From Candidatus Eiseniibacteriota bacterium (GTDB taxonomy: Bacteria; Joyebacterota; Joyebacteria; Joyebacterales; Joyebacteraceae): a DNA stretch of 64,000 nucleotides. Positions within the stretch are counted from its first letter, which is position 1, and each line of letters starts with the position of its first letter. The DNA lies in assembly GCA_030622115.1 (NCBI GenBank), contig JAUXGN010000006.1, forward strand, positions 20,909 to 84,908, written 5' to 3'. Below are positions 50,770 through 59,769 of the stretch, in pieces. Position numbers and translations under genes: made by a program. The notes below the pieces were generated by a model that was given only the letters and a program-made list of their open reading frames with translations, made no database searches and was not told the DNA's origin.

Positions 50770-52908
50770 TTGAGCAGTGTTACTCTTATCCTGTGCATCC
50801 ACGACCACCAACCCGTCGGGAATCTGGGCGGGGTTTTCGAGCATGCGTACAGATCTTCCTACCTGCCCTTTCTGCAGAGGATGGAGAGCTTCCCAGGAAT
50901 CAAATTCGTCCTGCACACAACTGGTCCACTCCTTGAGTGGCTTGAGGCGAACGCGCCGGACTACATCGAGAGGGTCGGAGCGCTGGCCGCAAGGGGACAG
51001 GTCGAGATCATGACGGGCGGCTTCTACGAGCCGATTCTCCCCGCCATCCCCGAGAGAGACGCGAGAGGTCAGATCAAGCTCTCGACAGACTACATCGAGA
51101 AGCGTTTCGGCGTGCGTCCCCGAGGGATGTGGCTTGCCGAGCGCGTCTGGGAACCCGGAATCGCCAGAGTGATCGCGGAGAGCGGCGTCGAGTACGTTGC
51201 TCTCGACGACTATGAATTCCGTTTGGCCGGTGTTCCGGACGACGATCTCGGGGGCTACTTCGTGACTGAGGACGAGGGCGTCCCGCTCAAGCTTTTCCCG
51301 ATCAGTAAGCGTCTGAGATATCTCATCCCGTTCGCGGAGCCTTCGGAGACGCTGGATCATCTGCGGACGCTCGCAGAGCGAGGCGATGATCTCGTGGCTG
51401 TCTTTGGCGACGACGGTGAGAAATTCGGTGTCTGGCCGGGAACACACAAGCACGTCTATGAAGATGGCTGGCTCGACCGGTTCCTTCAGGCGCTCTCCGA
51501 TAACTCGGATTGGTTGAGACTCTCGACCTTCGCGGAAGTCGTTGATTCGGTGCATCCGCAGGGACGCGTGTATCTGCCGAGTTCATCATATCCCGAGATG
51601 ATGGAATGGGCGCTGCCGACACCTGCGCGCCGAGAGTACGAGTTGTTCATGAACGAGTTGAAGCGCGAGGGATGGGAGGATCGCTGGGGGACTTTCGTGA
51701 GTGGTGGAACCTGGAAGGGGTTCATCGCCAAGTACGATGAAGCGAACTACATGGTGAAGAAGATGTACCGCGTGAGCGAGAAGGTGGAGAAGGCGGCCGT
51801 GGGCGCCGATCATGTTGCGGACTCAGTGCTTGCCGCAATCAGGGAAGCGCTATGGAAGGGGCAGTGCAACTGCGCGTACTGGCACGGCGTCTTCGGGGGC
51901 ATATACCTTCCGCATCTGAGATCGGCGATCTACGAGCACCTCATCAAGGCTGAGAATCTCCTCGAAGCAGCTCATGAGAGCGAACTTCTGATCGGCGCGG
52001 AGGTGATCGATCACGATCTCGACGGGAACGAGGAAGTCCTTCTCGAATCGAAAGAGGTCAACGCATACATACAGCCGGCAAGGGGCGGAATGCTCTTTGA
52101 ACTCGACCTGAGAAGGGCCGAGTGGAACGCCTTGGCGACCATGGCACGGCATGAAGAGGCCTATCATCATGCACTGGAGGATTCTTCACCGGGGGAGGAG
52201 AACGGTGAGGCTGTAAGCATCCATGACAACATGGTTGCTAAGGAAGCGGGGCTTTCAGAACTCGCGCACCCCGATACCTACCCGAGAGTGGGAGCGATCG
52301 ACCATATCCTTCCTGCCGGCGTAGGGCTGACCGAGATGAGGGACCCGGCTGGAAGCGATCTTGTTCCGCTTGGCAGCGAGCGCTACGAATTCGAAGTCGC
52401 ACGCTACGAGGGTGGTGTTGCCGTCAAGATGAGCGTGCTTGCGAGTGTGCCCAATGAAGGCGGGGCGGTCCCGGTGGCGCTCATCAAGACCGTGAGCCTC
52501 GATGCCGGCGGAAAGCTGCGAGTCTCCTGGTTGCTGAAGGCCGAGAGCAGGCTTGACGCCGTCTTTGCCAGCGAATGGACGTTGGCCCTGTTGACCGGAC
52601 ATCCGGACTACGCAGAGCTGGTTCACGACGAGGACTGCATGATCCGGGCGGATTCATCCCATGAGCTCGAGTCTTGCCGACACCTGGCGGTGAAGGATCG
52701 ACTCCGGCGAGAGGTCGTGAGAATGGACTTCGGCGCCGAGGCCGGGGTCTGGATTCACCCTCTCGAGACCGTATCGCAGTCCGAGAGTGGATTCGAGAAG
52801 GTGTACCAGGGCATCACGATACTACCTCACTGGAGGGTCTCGCTGGATGCAGGTGAGACGGCCGCGTTCGAGATGACGCTCGATTCTGCAGCTCTGGAAG
52901 AGGAGTGA
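50770..52908 (+). CDS. GH57 family 4-alpha-glucanotransferase/alpha-amylase-like enzyme
   Basis: The product has 712 residues from TTG 50770; a longer open frame overlaps EIIB and was rejected. The N-terminus LILCIHDHQPVGN is GH57 motif I. The likely nucleophile is Glu124 in WLAERVW and the acid/base Asp214 in FGDDGEKFG, positions close to those of the Thermococcus litoralis 4-alpha-glucanotransferase (Glu123, Asp214). Central and C-terminal beta domains correspond to DUF1925/DUF1926. It probably remodels alpha-1,4-glucans in the cytoplasm (no signal peptide). It is inserted between EIIB and EIIC, starting 19 nt after EIIB and overlapping EIIC. Confidence 0.9.
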   Translation: MSSVTLILCIHDHQPVGNLGGVFEHAYRSSYLPFLQRMESFPGIKFVLHTTGPLLEWLEANAPDYIERVGALAARGQVEIMTGGFYEPILPAIPERDARGQIKLSTDYIEKRFGVRPRGMWLAERVWEPGIARVIAESGVEYVALDDYEFRLAGVPDDDLGGYFVTEDEGVPLKLFPISKRLRYLIPFAEPSETLDHLRTLAERGDDLVAVFGDDGEKFGVWPGTHKHVYEDGWLDRFLQALSDNSDWLRLSTFAEVVDSVHPQGRVYLPSSSYPEMMEWALPTPARREYELFMNELKREGWEDRWGTFVSGGTWKGFIAKYDEANYMVKKMYRVSEKVEKAAVGADHVADSVLAAIREALWKGQCNCAYWHGVFGGIYLPHLRSAIYEHLIKAENLLEAAHESELLIGAEVIDHDLDGNEEVLLESKEVNAYIQPARGGMLFELDLRRAEWNALATMARHEEAYHHALEDSSPGEENGEAVSIHDNMVAKEAGLSELAHPDTYPRVGAIDHILPAGVGLTEMRDPAGSDLVPLGSERYEFEVARYEGGVAVKMSVLASVPNEGGAVPVALIKTVSLDAGGKLRVSWLLKAESRLDAVFASEWTLALLTGHPDYAELVHDEDCMIRADSSHELESCRHLAVKDRLRREVVRMDFGAEAGVWIHPLETVSQSESGFEKVYQGITILPHWRVSLDAGETAAFEMTLDSAALEEE

Positions 52909-53591
52909 TGTTGACGGAACCTATGGCCATCATTCTTCTGTCGATTCTGGCCGGCGCAGTTGCACTTGATACGACGGCAGCGCTCCAGATGATGTTCTCA
53001 CAGCCGCTCGTGGCGGGAACCTGCGCAGGGTTGATCCTGGGGCATCCGGAGACAGGGCTTCTGATCGGAACTGCCCTGCAGCTCGTATGGGTGTGGGCTC
53101 TTCCGGTTGGAGGCGCGCAGTTCCCGGACACGGGGGTGGCGGCGGTGGTTGGGGCCGGGCTTGCAGTGCTTCTCATCTCGCGGGGAACGGCCGCTGGGTG
53201 GGCAGTCTCTTCGGGTCTTTTCGTGGCTCTGGGAGTCGCGACCGTTGGGCGCGTCGTGACAGTGAGACTGCGGAGACAGAACATCCGCCTGGCCGAGAAG
53301 GCGCTATCGTCCGTCGAGAGAGGCGATCTTGGGGGTGTGCGTCGCGCCATCCTCCAGGCGCTCGGATTCAGATTCATGTCGGCGACACTTCTGTCTCTCG
53401 CTGTTCTCGTGATCACGGTTCCGCTTCTGGCCGGCGTCTTTGGCGGAGTTGTGGTCCGTGAATTTCCAGCGCTCGCTTGGGCTGCACCTGTGGCGGCGGG
53501 AACCATGCTTGTGATCGCTCGCGGTCGGTTCGAACGCGTACTTCTGGGAGCGGGGGTTCTGGTGGGCGTTCTGATGGTGGCAGTAAGGTAG
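52908..53591 (+). CDS. PTS mannose/fructose/sorbose family EIIC component
   Basis: The product has 227 residues with about six hydrophobic segments. Conserved EIIC stretches are DTTAALQMMFSQPLVAG, GLILGHPETGLLIGTALQL and PVGGAQFPD. It forms part of the membrane channel with EIID. The start is ATG 52908, overlapping the GH57 stop (TGATG). AAGAGGAG serves as ribosome site. Confidence 0.9.
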   Translation: MLTEPMAIILLSILAGAVALDTTAALQMMFSQPLVAGTCAGLILGHPETGLLIGTALQLVWVWALPVGGAQFPDTGVAAVVGAGLAVLLISRGTAAGWAVSSGLFVALGVATVGRVVTVRLRRQNIRLAEKALSSVERGDLGGVRRAILQALGFRFMSATLLSLAVLVITVPLLAGVFGGVVVREFPALAWAAPVAAGTMLVIARGRFERVLLGAGVLVGVLMVAVR

Positions 53592-53617
53592 AGTGTGGCA
53601 ACTGAGGGAGGAAGACC

Positions 53618-54388
53618 GTGACGATCGAGGGATCAAGGCAGAACGGGTTCGTTCTTCGCCTCTCCATGTTCGCGCGGTCGTTTTTTCTGCAATCCGTGTG
53701 GAACCCACGCGGTATGCAGAATGTGGGTCTCTGCTTTGCTCTGATGCCTCTCGCACGTTCCCTGTCGAAATCGGAAAGACAGGAGTTCATGATCAGGCAC
53801 ATGGGCTTCTTCAATACGAATCCGACCATGGCGTCATATGTGATCGGGGCCGTGGCGAGGGCGGAGATGACGGGGCGGGGGGCGCTGGAGTTGGATGACA
53901 TCAAGTTGACCATGGGTGGGCCTCTGGGCATGGCGGGGGATTCACTCATGTGGGGGGCGGTTCGTCCTGCGGCCGGCCTGATCGCCGCGTTGGTCGCAAT
54001 GTGCGCTCTGTATGGCGGTTCCTGGAGCGTATGGCAAGCTCCTCTGGCCTTGCTTGTGGCATACAATGTTCCTCATCTCTACCTCAGGGGCAGGGGCATT
54101 TGGGTGGGATGGAGGCTCGGCGCCGCCGGAGCGAGGGAAGTGACGGGGCCGGGTTTCAAGAGGCTGGTAGCCGTTGCTCGGGGGCTTGCAGCCTTCACAG
54201 CGGGTGTGGTTCTGGCGCAGGCCGTGATCTGCGCCGGTGCCGTGGGGTCTCTCACACTCGCTGGAGCGGGGCTTCTTCTGGTTCTGGCCCTCATTGCCGC
54301 GCGACTCAGGGTTTCCACAACCGTGGTCGGGCTGGTGGGTGGATTGGCGTGGATTGTCCTGGTGGTCTTGGGTGGAAACGGGGGGTAG
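53618..54388 (+). CDS. PTS mannose/fructose/sorbose family EIID component
   Basis: The product has 256 residues from GTG 53618, with GAGGGAGGAAG upstream. FFLQSVWNPRGMQNVGLCFAL and FNTNPTMASYVIGAV are EIID signatures, as is GPLGMAGDSLMWGAVRP. Hydrophobic segments fill the C-terminal half. EIIC and EIID together transport the sugar. ptsH begins directly after the stop. Confidence 0.9.
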   Translation: MTIEGSRQNGFVLRLSMFARSFFLQSVWNPRGMQNVGLCFALMPLARSLSKSERQEFMIRHMGFFNTNPTMASYVIGAVARAEMTGRGALELDDIKLTMGGPLGMAGDSLMWGAVRPAAGLIAALVAMCALYGGSWSVWQAPLALLVAYNVPHLYLRGRGIWVGWRLGAAGAREVTGPGFKRLVAVARGLAAFTAGVVLAQAVICAGAVGSLTLAGAGLLLVLALIAARLRVSTTVVGLVGGLAWIVLVVLGGNGG

Positions 54389-54389
54389 A

Positions 54390-54656
54390 GTGATCGAAAG
54401 AACGGTGACAATAGCGAATCGTGTGGGTCTCCATGCTCGCCCTGCGGCGGAACTCGTGAAGCTGGCCGCTCGCTTCAGGGCTGACGTCAAGTTGAGCAAG
54501 GACGATCTGACTGTTGATGGGAAGAGCATCATGGGTGTCATGATGCTCGCCGCCGAGCATGGCAGCTCCATCATCATCACTATTGAGGGGTCGGATGAGG
54601 AAGAGGCGATGGCGACGCTCGCCGGGTTTCTCGAGACGGACTCTGGTGAGGAATAG
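54390..54656 (+). CDS. ptsH: Phosphocarrier protein HPr
   Basis: The product has 88 residues from GTG 54390, immediately after the EIID stop. His15 in GLHARPAAE accepts phosphate from Enzyme I. Ser46 in GKSIMGVMML is the HprK regulatory site. Having both residues plus hprK in the same cluster implies a full kinase/phosphorylase-controlled PTS. The open frame upstream is EIID coding in another phase. Confidence 0.96.
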   Translation: MIERTVTIANRVGLHARPAAELVKLAARFRADVKLSKDDLTVDGKSIMGVMMLAAEHGSSIIITIEGSDEEEAMATLAGFLETDSGEE

Positions 54657-54695
54657 CATTTGCTGCTTGATCTGTCGAAAATAGGCAAGGCGAAG

Positions 54696-56447
54696 ATGAT
54701 CGAAGGCATTCCGGCTTCTCCTGGAATTGTCATCGGCAAGGCCTTCATCATGGACACCGAGCGTCCTCACGTGTCGCACGAGACGATCTCTCGGGAGAAC
54801 GTTGAGCGCGAAGCAGGACGTTTCATGGCGGCGGTGGCGGACACCCGTGGACTCCTCGTGCGGTTGCGCGCGAAGCTCGAAGATGAGCTGGGTGAGAACC
54901 ACGCGAGGATGTTCGACGCTCATCTCATGATGCTGGATGACTCCATGATCATCGATGGGACGCTGAAGCGAATCCGCGAGAACAGCTGCAGAGCCTCGCT
55001 CGCCCTGACGGAGACCATGGGGCAGATCATCAAGGTGATGGGGCGCACAGAGGATGAGTATCTCCGGGAGCGGATCTACGACATCAAGGACATCGAGCGC
55101 AGACTTCTGATGCACCTGCTTGGGCACAAGGACGGGTGCCTGGATGACCTGGACGAGGAGGTCATCATCATTGCGCACGATCTCCCGGCCACGGTCACGG
55201 CATCGATGCGCCGAGAGCGTGTGAAGGGTTTCGTTACAGAGGTAGGAGGACGCACGTCGCACGCATCGATCATGGCCAGGTCGCTTGAGATACCTGCCGT
55301 TGTGGGGACGCACTCGGTGACGAATGCAGTCGATCAGGGACAGATGGTCATAGTCGATGGCATCACGGGGATGCTGGTGCACGATTTTGATGACGCCGTA
55401 CTCGAATACTACCTTGAGAGGCAGACAGAATACCGGGAGTTCGAACGACAGCTTCTGCTTGTCAAAGATTACCCGGCAGTGACGCGCGATGGGCGCAGGT
55501 TCGAACTGGGGGCGAACATCGAGCTTGCCGAGGAAGTGGATTCCGCCAAGGCGCACGGAGCGGAGGGGATCGGACTTTTCAGGACGGAGTACCTGTTCAT
55601 TGCGAGAGACGACGTACCATCAGAGGACGAACAATACGAGGCATACCGGCGGGCCGTCGAGACGATGGCTCCGGGGGCCGTGGTGATCAGGACGCTTGAC
55701 GTGGGCGGCGACAAGTTCATCGCCGGGGGCGAGCACCAGCGTGAGGCGAATCCCTATCTCGGATACAGAGGAATCCGCTACTCCCTTGGGCAGCCAAACA
55801 TCTTCATCCGGCAACTCAAGGCGATTCTCCGCGCGAGTGCACACGGCAAGGCTCGCATCATGTTCCCGATGGTGTCATCCTTGAATGAAGTGAGGGACGC
55901 CAAACAGGTGCTGGAAGCGGCGCGTCAGCAGCTGACCGCTGAGGGGAAAAAGTTCGCTGATCCTATCGAGATAGGCATAATGATAGAAACACCGGCTGCG
56001 GTCGTTCTGGCCGAGCTGTTTGCCAGAGAGGTGGATTTCTTCAGCATCGGTTCGAATGATCTGATTCAGTATACTCTCGCGGTGGATCGAGGAAATGACC
56101 GTGTCGCGTATCTCTACGACCAGTATCACCCGGCAGTCCTTACGCTGATTCGCGACGCTGTCCATGCTGCGAGGAAACAGAAGATCCGGGTGGGGATATG
56201 TGGGGAGATGGCGGGAGATCCACTTGCGGTGTTGCTGTTGATCGGCCTTGGGCTGGACGAATTATCGACAAGTCCCCTGGTGCTTCCCGAGGTCAAGAGC
56301 ATCATCCGTTCTGCTAGCTACAGATCTGCCAGGAAGACTGTCGCAAAGGCACTCGAGATGGCGACCGGGTCGGAGGTGAGACGTCATCTTGAGCAGATCT
56401 TCAAGAAGTCATACCCTGAGATAAGCGCAACGGAGATGATTGCATGA
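54696..56447 (+). CDS. ptsI: PTS Enzyme I (phosphoenolpyruvate-protein phosphotransferase)
   Basis: It moves phosphate from PEP to HPr. The product has 583 residues from ATG 54696. This start aligns the N-terminus MIEGIPASPGIVIGKAF with E. coli Enzyme I and places the active histidine in GGRTSHASI at residue 189, as in E. coli. A TTG at 54660 has a better GAGGAA ribosome site and would add 12 residues. The C-terminal PEP-binding domain has FFSIGSNDLIQYTLAVDRGND and the catalytic Cys in GICGEMAGDP. The end overlaps the isomerase gene. Confidence 0.95.
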   Translation: MIEGIPASPGIVIGKAFIMDTERPHVSHETISRENVEREAGRFMAAVADTRGLLVRLRAKLEDELGENHARMFDAHLMMLDDSMIIDGTLKRIRENSCRASLALTETMGQIIKVMGRTEDEYLRERIYDIKDIERRLLMHLLGHKDGCLDDLDEEVIIIAHDLPATVTASMRRERVKGFVTEVGGRTSHASIMARSLEIPAVVGTHSVTNAVDQGQMVIVDGITGMLVHDFDDAVLEYYLERQTEYREFERQLLLVKDYPAVTRDGRRFELGANIELAEEVDSAKAHGAEGIGLFRTEYLFIARDDVPSEDEQYEAYRRAVETMAPGAVVIRTLDVGGDKFIAGGEHQREANPYLGYRGIRYSLGQPNIFIRQLKAILRASAHGKARIMFPMVSSLNEVRDAKQVLEAARQQLTAEGKKFADPIEIGIMIETPAAVVLAELFAREVDFFSIGSNDLIQYTLAVDRGNDRVAYLYDQYHPAVLTLIRDAVHAARKQKIRVGICGEMAGDPLAVLLLIGLGLDELSTSPLVLPEVKSIIRSASYRSARKTVAKALEMATGSEVRRHLEQIFKKSYPEISATEMIA

Positions 56448-57508
56448 GTTTGCTCAATGATGCAGAGGCGATTGTTGCCGGTGACCCAGGAGGGATGCTG
56501 GGCCATCTGGAGGGCTTTTCGAGTCAGCTGGGGGTGGCTGCTGGAATCGGTGAGGATTGTGCCATCTCACGGAGCAGCAGTGGAATCTCATGTGTGGTTG
56601 TGCTTGGCATGGGTGGCTCAGCCATCGGGGGGGAATTCGCTCAAGGGTATCTCTACGATAGGGTCCGCGTGCCGATGCAGGTGGTCAGGAACTACCAGCT
56701 TCCGGCGTATGTAGGTCCGGATACGCTCGTGATCACATCGAGCTACTCGGGTAACACCGAGGAGACCCTCGCGGGCTATTCGGAGGCCGTATCGAGGGGC
56801 GCGAAACCTATCTGCTTCACCACAGGCGGGGAACTTGCTCGCAGGGCTGAAAAGGCGGGGCACGACGTCATAACCATTCCGCCGGGGTTTCCTCCGAGGG
56901 CGGCGCTTGGCTTGAGCCTGGTGCCGCTTCTGAAGATACTGGGGAGACTGGGTCTGGCGCCTGACGCGACCCCGGAGATTGATGAGGGGATCAAACTGAC
57001 CGCAGAGTTGGCCGAGGAGTACGGAGCGGCCAGACGCTCGGATGCCAATCCGGCGAAGGATCTTGCGGAGTGGCTCCACGGGTACGTACCCGTCGTGTAC
57101 GGATCAGTTCCATGGGTGTCGGTGGTCGCGACGAGGTGGTGTGGGCAGTTTTCGGAGAACTCCAAGCTCGTGGCTCACAGGAACGAACTGCCGGAGATGA
57201 ACCACAATGAGATCGTTGGCTGGAGCGCCCACAACCCACTGACGGAGATGGCGCGGGTGGTATTCCTGCGCGACAGCGAGGATCACATCCGAGTGGCGAA
57301 GAGGATCGAGATCACAGCGGAGTCTGTTGCCTCAAGCGGGGCTCGGGTTCGTTCTGTGGAGAGCAGGGGAGCGTCACGATTGGCCAGACTGCTCTCGCTG
57401 GTCGTCCTCGGCGATTTCGCGAGCTTATACCTGGCTCTTCTGACGGGAGCCGATCCGACGCCCGTTCGTCCGATAGACAAGCTGAAGGCCAGGCTCGCCG
57501 ACGGCTAG
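56444..57508 (+). CDS. Bifunctional phosphoglucose/phosphomannose isomerase
   Basis: The product has 354 residues. Two SIS domains are visible: VLGMGGSAIGGEFAQGYL and SSYSGNTEETL in the first, and a second with YGSVPWVSVVATRWCGQFSENSK. FPPRAALG and the ELPEMNHNEIVGW segment are characteristic of the bifunctional PGI/PMI family found in archaea and some bacteria. It interconverts fructose 6-phosphate with glucose or mannose 6-phosphate, fitting a mannose-type PTS upstream. Confidence 0.9.
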   Translation: MSLLNDAEAIVAGDPGGMLGHLEGFSSQLGVAAGIGEDCAISRSSSGISCVVVLGMGGSAIGGEFAQGYLYDRVRVPMQVVRNYQLPAYVGPDTLVITSSYSGNTEETLAGYSEAVSRGAKPICFTTGGELARRAEKAGHDVITIPPGFPPRAALGLSLVPLLKILGRLGLAPDATPEIDEGIKLTAELAEEYGAARRSDANPAKDLAEWLHGYVPVVYGSVPWVSVVATRWCGQFSENSKLVAHRNELPEMNHNEIVGWSAHNPLTEMARVVFLRDSEDHIRVAKRIEITAESVASSGARVRSVESRGASRLARLLSLVVLGDFASLYLALLTGADPTPVRPIDKLKARLADG

Positions 57509-57570
57509 CCAACGACATGCCACTCCGCCGGACGTGGTGTTCCGGGCGAGTGCGTACGAAAGGAGCCTAC

Positions 57571-58554
57571 ATGAGGGCGATCATCCCAGCCGCCGGGATC
57601 GGTACGAGACTGCGGCCCCACACTCACACAGTGCCAAAGGCGCTGGTGCAAGTGGCCGGCAAGCCCATTCTGGGGCACATTCTGGATGAGGTTCTCCGAA
57701 TCGGGGTGACTGAGGTCGTGCTTGTAACGGGCTACATGGGTGAGCGGATCCGGGAGTACGTGTCCGACGCCTACCCGGAGCTTAAGGCAAGCTACGTGCA
57801 TCAGGAGGAACGAAAAGGTCTGGGCCACGCCATCTATATGACGCGCGATTGTACGGACGACGAACCGAGTCTGATAATCCTGGGTGATACAATCGTGACC
57901 GCCGATTTCTCGGCCCTGCTTGGTGGGGATCGCACCCTCATCGGAGTGAAGGAGGTCGACAACCCGAGCATCTTCGGCGTAGTCGAAGTCGACGGTGAGA
58001 CAGTGACGAGTCTGGTCGAGAAGCCCGACGCGCCGCGCAGCAATCTGGCCATCGTGGGTCTCTACTACATCGCGAACACGCCTCTTCTCATGCAGTGCCT
58101 CACGGAGATCGTGAGCGCTGGCCAGAAGACAAAGGGAGAGTACCAGCTTACGGACGCCCTCAAGATGATGCTCGAGCGGGGAGAGGAGATGGGAACATTC
58201 CTGGTCGAGGGTTGGTACGACTGCGGCCGGCCGGACACACTTCTGGAGACCAACAGGTTTCTGCTTCAGCGTTCCGGGGGGAACGGGGCGGAGCGAGAGG
58301 GGTCGATACTCATTCAGCCGGTGTCTGTGGACGAGAGTGCAGTGATAGAACACTCAGTCATTGGTCCGTATGTTTCCGTAGCTGCGGGAGTGATCCTCCG
58401 GGAATCGATCATTCGCGACAGCATCCTGAACGCAAACGCCCTCGTCGAGAAGAGTTTGCTCAAGGAGTCGCTGATTGGTGAAGGCGCCGTGGTCAAGGGG
58501 GACTACAGGAGACTGAACGTTGGTGAATCATCCGAGATAGACATTGGTTCCTAG
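57571..58554 (+). CDS. Sugar-1-phosphate nucleotidyltransferase
   Basis: The product has 327 residues from ATG 57571, with AAAGGAG upstream; a longer in-frame start at 57517 was rejected. The N-terminus MRAIIPAAGIGTRLRPHT is the nucleotide-binding signature. PSLIILGDTIV carries the metal-binding aspartate, and VEKPDAP and GEYQLTDAL follow. The C-terminus after residue 245 shows a left-handed beta-helix-like hexapeptide pattern. It resembles glucose-1-phosphate thymidylyl-/uridylyltransferases; the exact sugar and nucleotide cannot be fixed. Confidence 0.85.
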   Translation: MRAIIPAAGIGTRLRPHTHTVPKALVQVAGKPILGHILDEVLRIGVTEVVLVTGYMGERIREYVSDAYPELKASYVHQEERKGLGHAIYMTRDCTDDEPSLIILGDTIVTADFSALLGGDRTLIGVKEVDNPSIFGVVEVDGETVTSLVEKPDAPRSNLAIVGLYYIANTPLLMQCLTEIVSAGQKTKGEYQLTDALKMMLERGEEMGTFLVEGWYDCGRPDTLLETNRFLLQRSGGNGAEREGSILIQPVSVDESAVIEHSVIGPYVSVAAGVILRESIIRDSILNANALVEKSLLKESLIGEGAVVKGDYRRLNVGESSEIDIGS

Positions 58555-58614
58555 AAGATGAGCCACCGGCCCGAAGCCGGTAGGGACGAAAACCAACCTG
58601 ATATGGAGGATAGC
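58555..58614 (+). promoter_or_regulatory. Structured leader of metK
   Basis: A hairpin ACCGGC (58565-58570), loop CCGAA, GCCGGT (58576-58581) precedes an A/C-rich stretch and the GGAGG ribosome site at 58605-58609. A 6-bp pairing of TTGGTT (58544-58549) with AACCAA (58591-58596) could enclose it. The position upstream of metK-ahcY suggests a small SAM-responsive element, but no known riboswitch consensus was recognised. Confidence 0.3.
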
Positions 58615-59751
58615 GTGAAGAGACATTTGTTTACATCGGAGTCGGTCACGGAGGGGCATCCCGACAAGGTCGCCGATCAGATATCGGACGCGATCCTTGA
58701 CGCAATCCTCCGAGATGATCCGGTGGGGCGCGTTGCGTGCGAGACGCTCGTGACAACGGGGCTGGCGTTTGTCTCTGGTGAGATAGACACAGTGGCGTGG
58801 GCGGACATGCCGGCGATCATCAGAGAGACGATACGGGAGATAGGATACACGGATGCCAAGTACGGTTTCGACGCCGAGACGTGCGCTGTCGTGACGGCGA
58901 TAGACAAGCAGTCGAGCGACATCGCGCAGGGAGTTAACACTGGCGGGGCCGGCGATCAGGGGATGATGTTCGGGTACGCGACGACCGAGACCGAGGACTA
59001 CATGCCGATGCCGATCCACCTGGCACACCAGTTGGCGCGTAGACTGGCGAGTGTGCGAAAGGCCGGGGAGATCGACTGTCTGGGTCCGGACGGCAAGACA
59101 CAGGTGACTGTTGAGTATGAGGACGACCGTCCGGTTCGCATCGATACGGTTGTCGTCGCGACACAGCACACCGAGGGTTGCGACGTGGTGGAACTCAAGA
59201 AGGTGATCCGGGCGAAGGTTGTTGAGCCCATCCTGCCTGCCGAGCTTCTCCAGGGCGCCGAGTACAAGCTCTGGGTCAACCCCACGGGCGCCTTCGTGAA
59301 GGGCGGACCTCACGCTGACTGTGGCCTCACGGGCAGGAAGATCATCGTGGATACGTACGGCGGGGTCGGAAGTCACGGGGGAGGCTGCTTCTCCGGCAAG
59401 GATCCGACGAAGGTGGATCGCTCTGCCTCGTACGCCGCGCGCCACATGGCGAAGAACCTCGTGGCGGCGGGACTTGCGGAGCGCTGTGAAATCCAGCTGG
59501 CCTACGCGATCGGTGTCAAGGAGCCTGTCTCTGTGATGGTGGACTCGTTTGGCACGGGCATTGTAGATGACGAGGAACTCAATCACCTCCTCGTGAAGCA
59601 CTTCGATATGACACCCGGGGGTATAATCGAGCGTCTGGATCTGAGAAGACCGATCTACAAGAAGACGGCAGCGTACGGGCACTTCGGTCGGAGCGAGCCT
59701 GAGTTCACATGGGAACGACTCGACATGGTCGAACAGTTGAAACAAGGGTAG
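58615..59751 (+). CDS. metK: S-adenosylmethionine synthetase
   Basis: It makes SAM from methionine and ATP. The product has 378 residues from GTG 58615, 5 nt after GGAGG; an ATG at 58603 and the longer frame to 58558 are less likely. [21 protein letters not shown] is represented by its core [22 protein letters not shown] and GGGAFSGKD-equivalent [16 protein letters not shown] are the ATP-binding signatures. It sits directly before ahcY, linking SAM synthesis with recycling of its product. Confidence 0.96.
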   Translation: MKRHLFTSESVTEGHPDKVADQISDAILDAILRDDPVGRVACETLVTTGLAFVSGEIDTVAWADMPAIIRETIREIGYTDAKYGFDAETCAVVTAIDKQSSDIAQGVNTGGAGDQGMMFGYATTETEDYMPMPIHLAHQLARRLASVRKAGEIDCLGPDGKTQVTVEYEDDRPVRIDTVVVATQHTEGCDVVELKKVIRAKVVEPILPAELLQGAEYKLWVNPTGAFVKGGPHADCGLTGRKIIVDTYGGVGSHGGGCFSGKDPTKVDRSASYAARHMAKNLVAAGLAERCEIQLAYAIGVKEPVSVMVDSFGTGIVDDEELNHLLVKHFDMTPGGIIERLDLRRPIYKKTAAYGHFGRSEPEFTWERLDMVEQLKQG

Positions 59752-59769
59752 AACTCTTCGGGAGGAGAA

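Noticed and set aside
59022..59037. TGGCAC-N5-TTGG resembling a sigma-54 site
   Set aside because: It lies within metK coding sequence and lacks the TTGC -12 element; a chance match.
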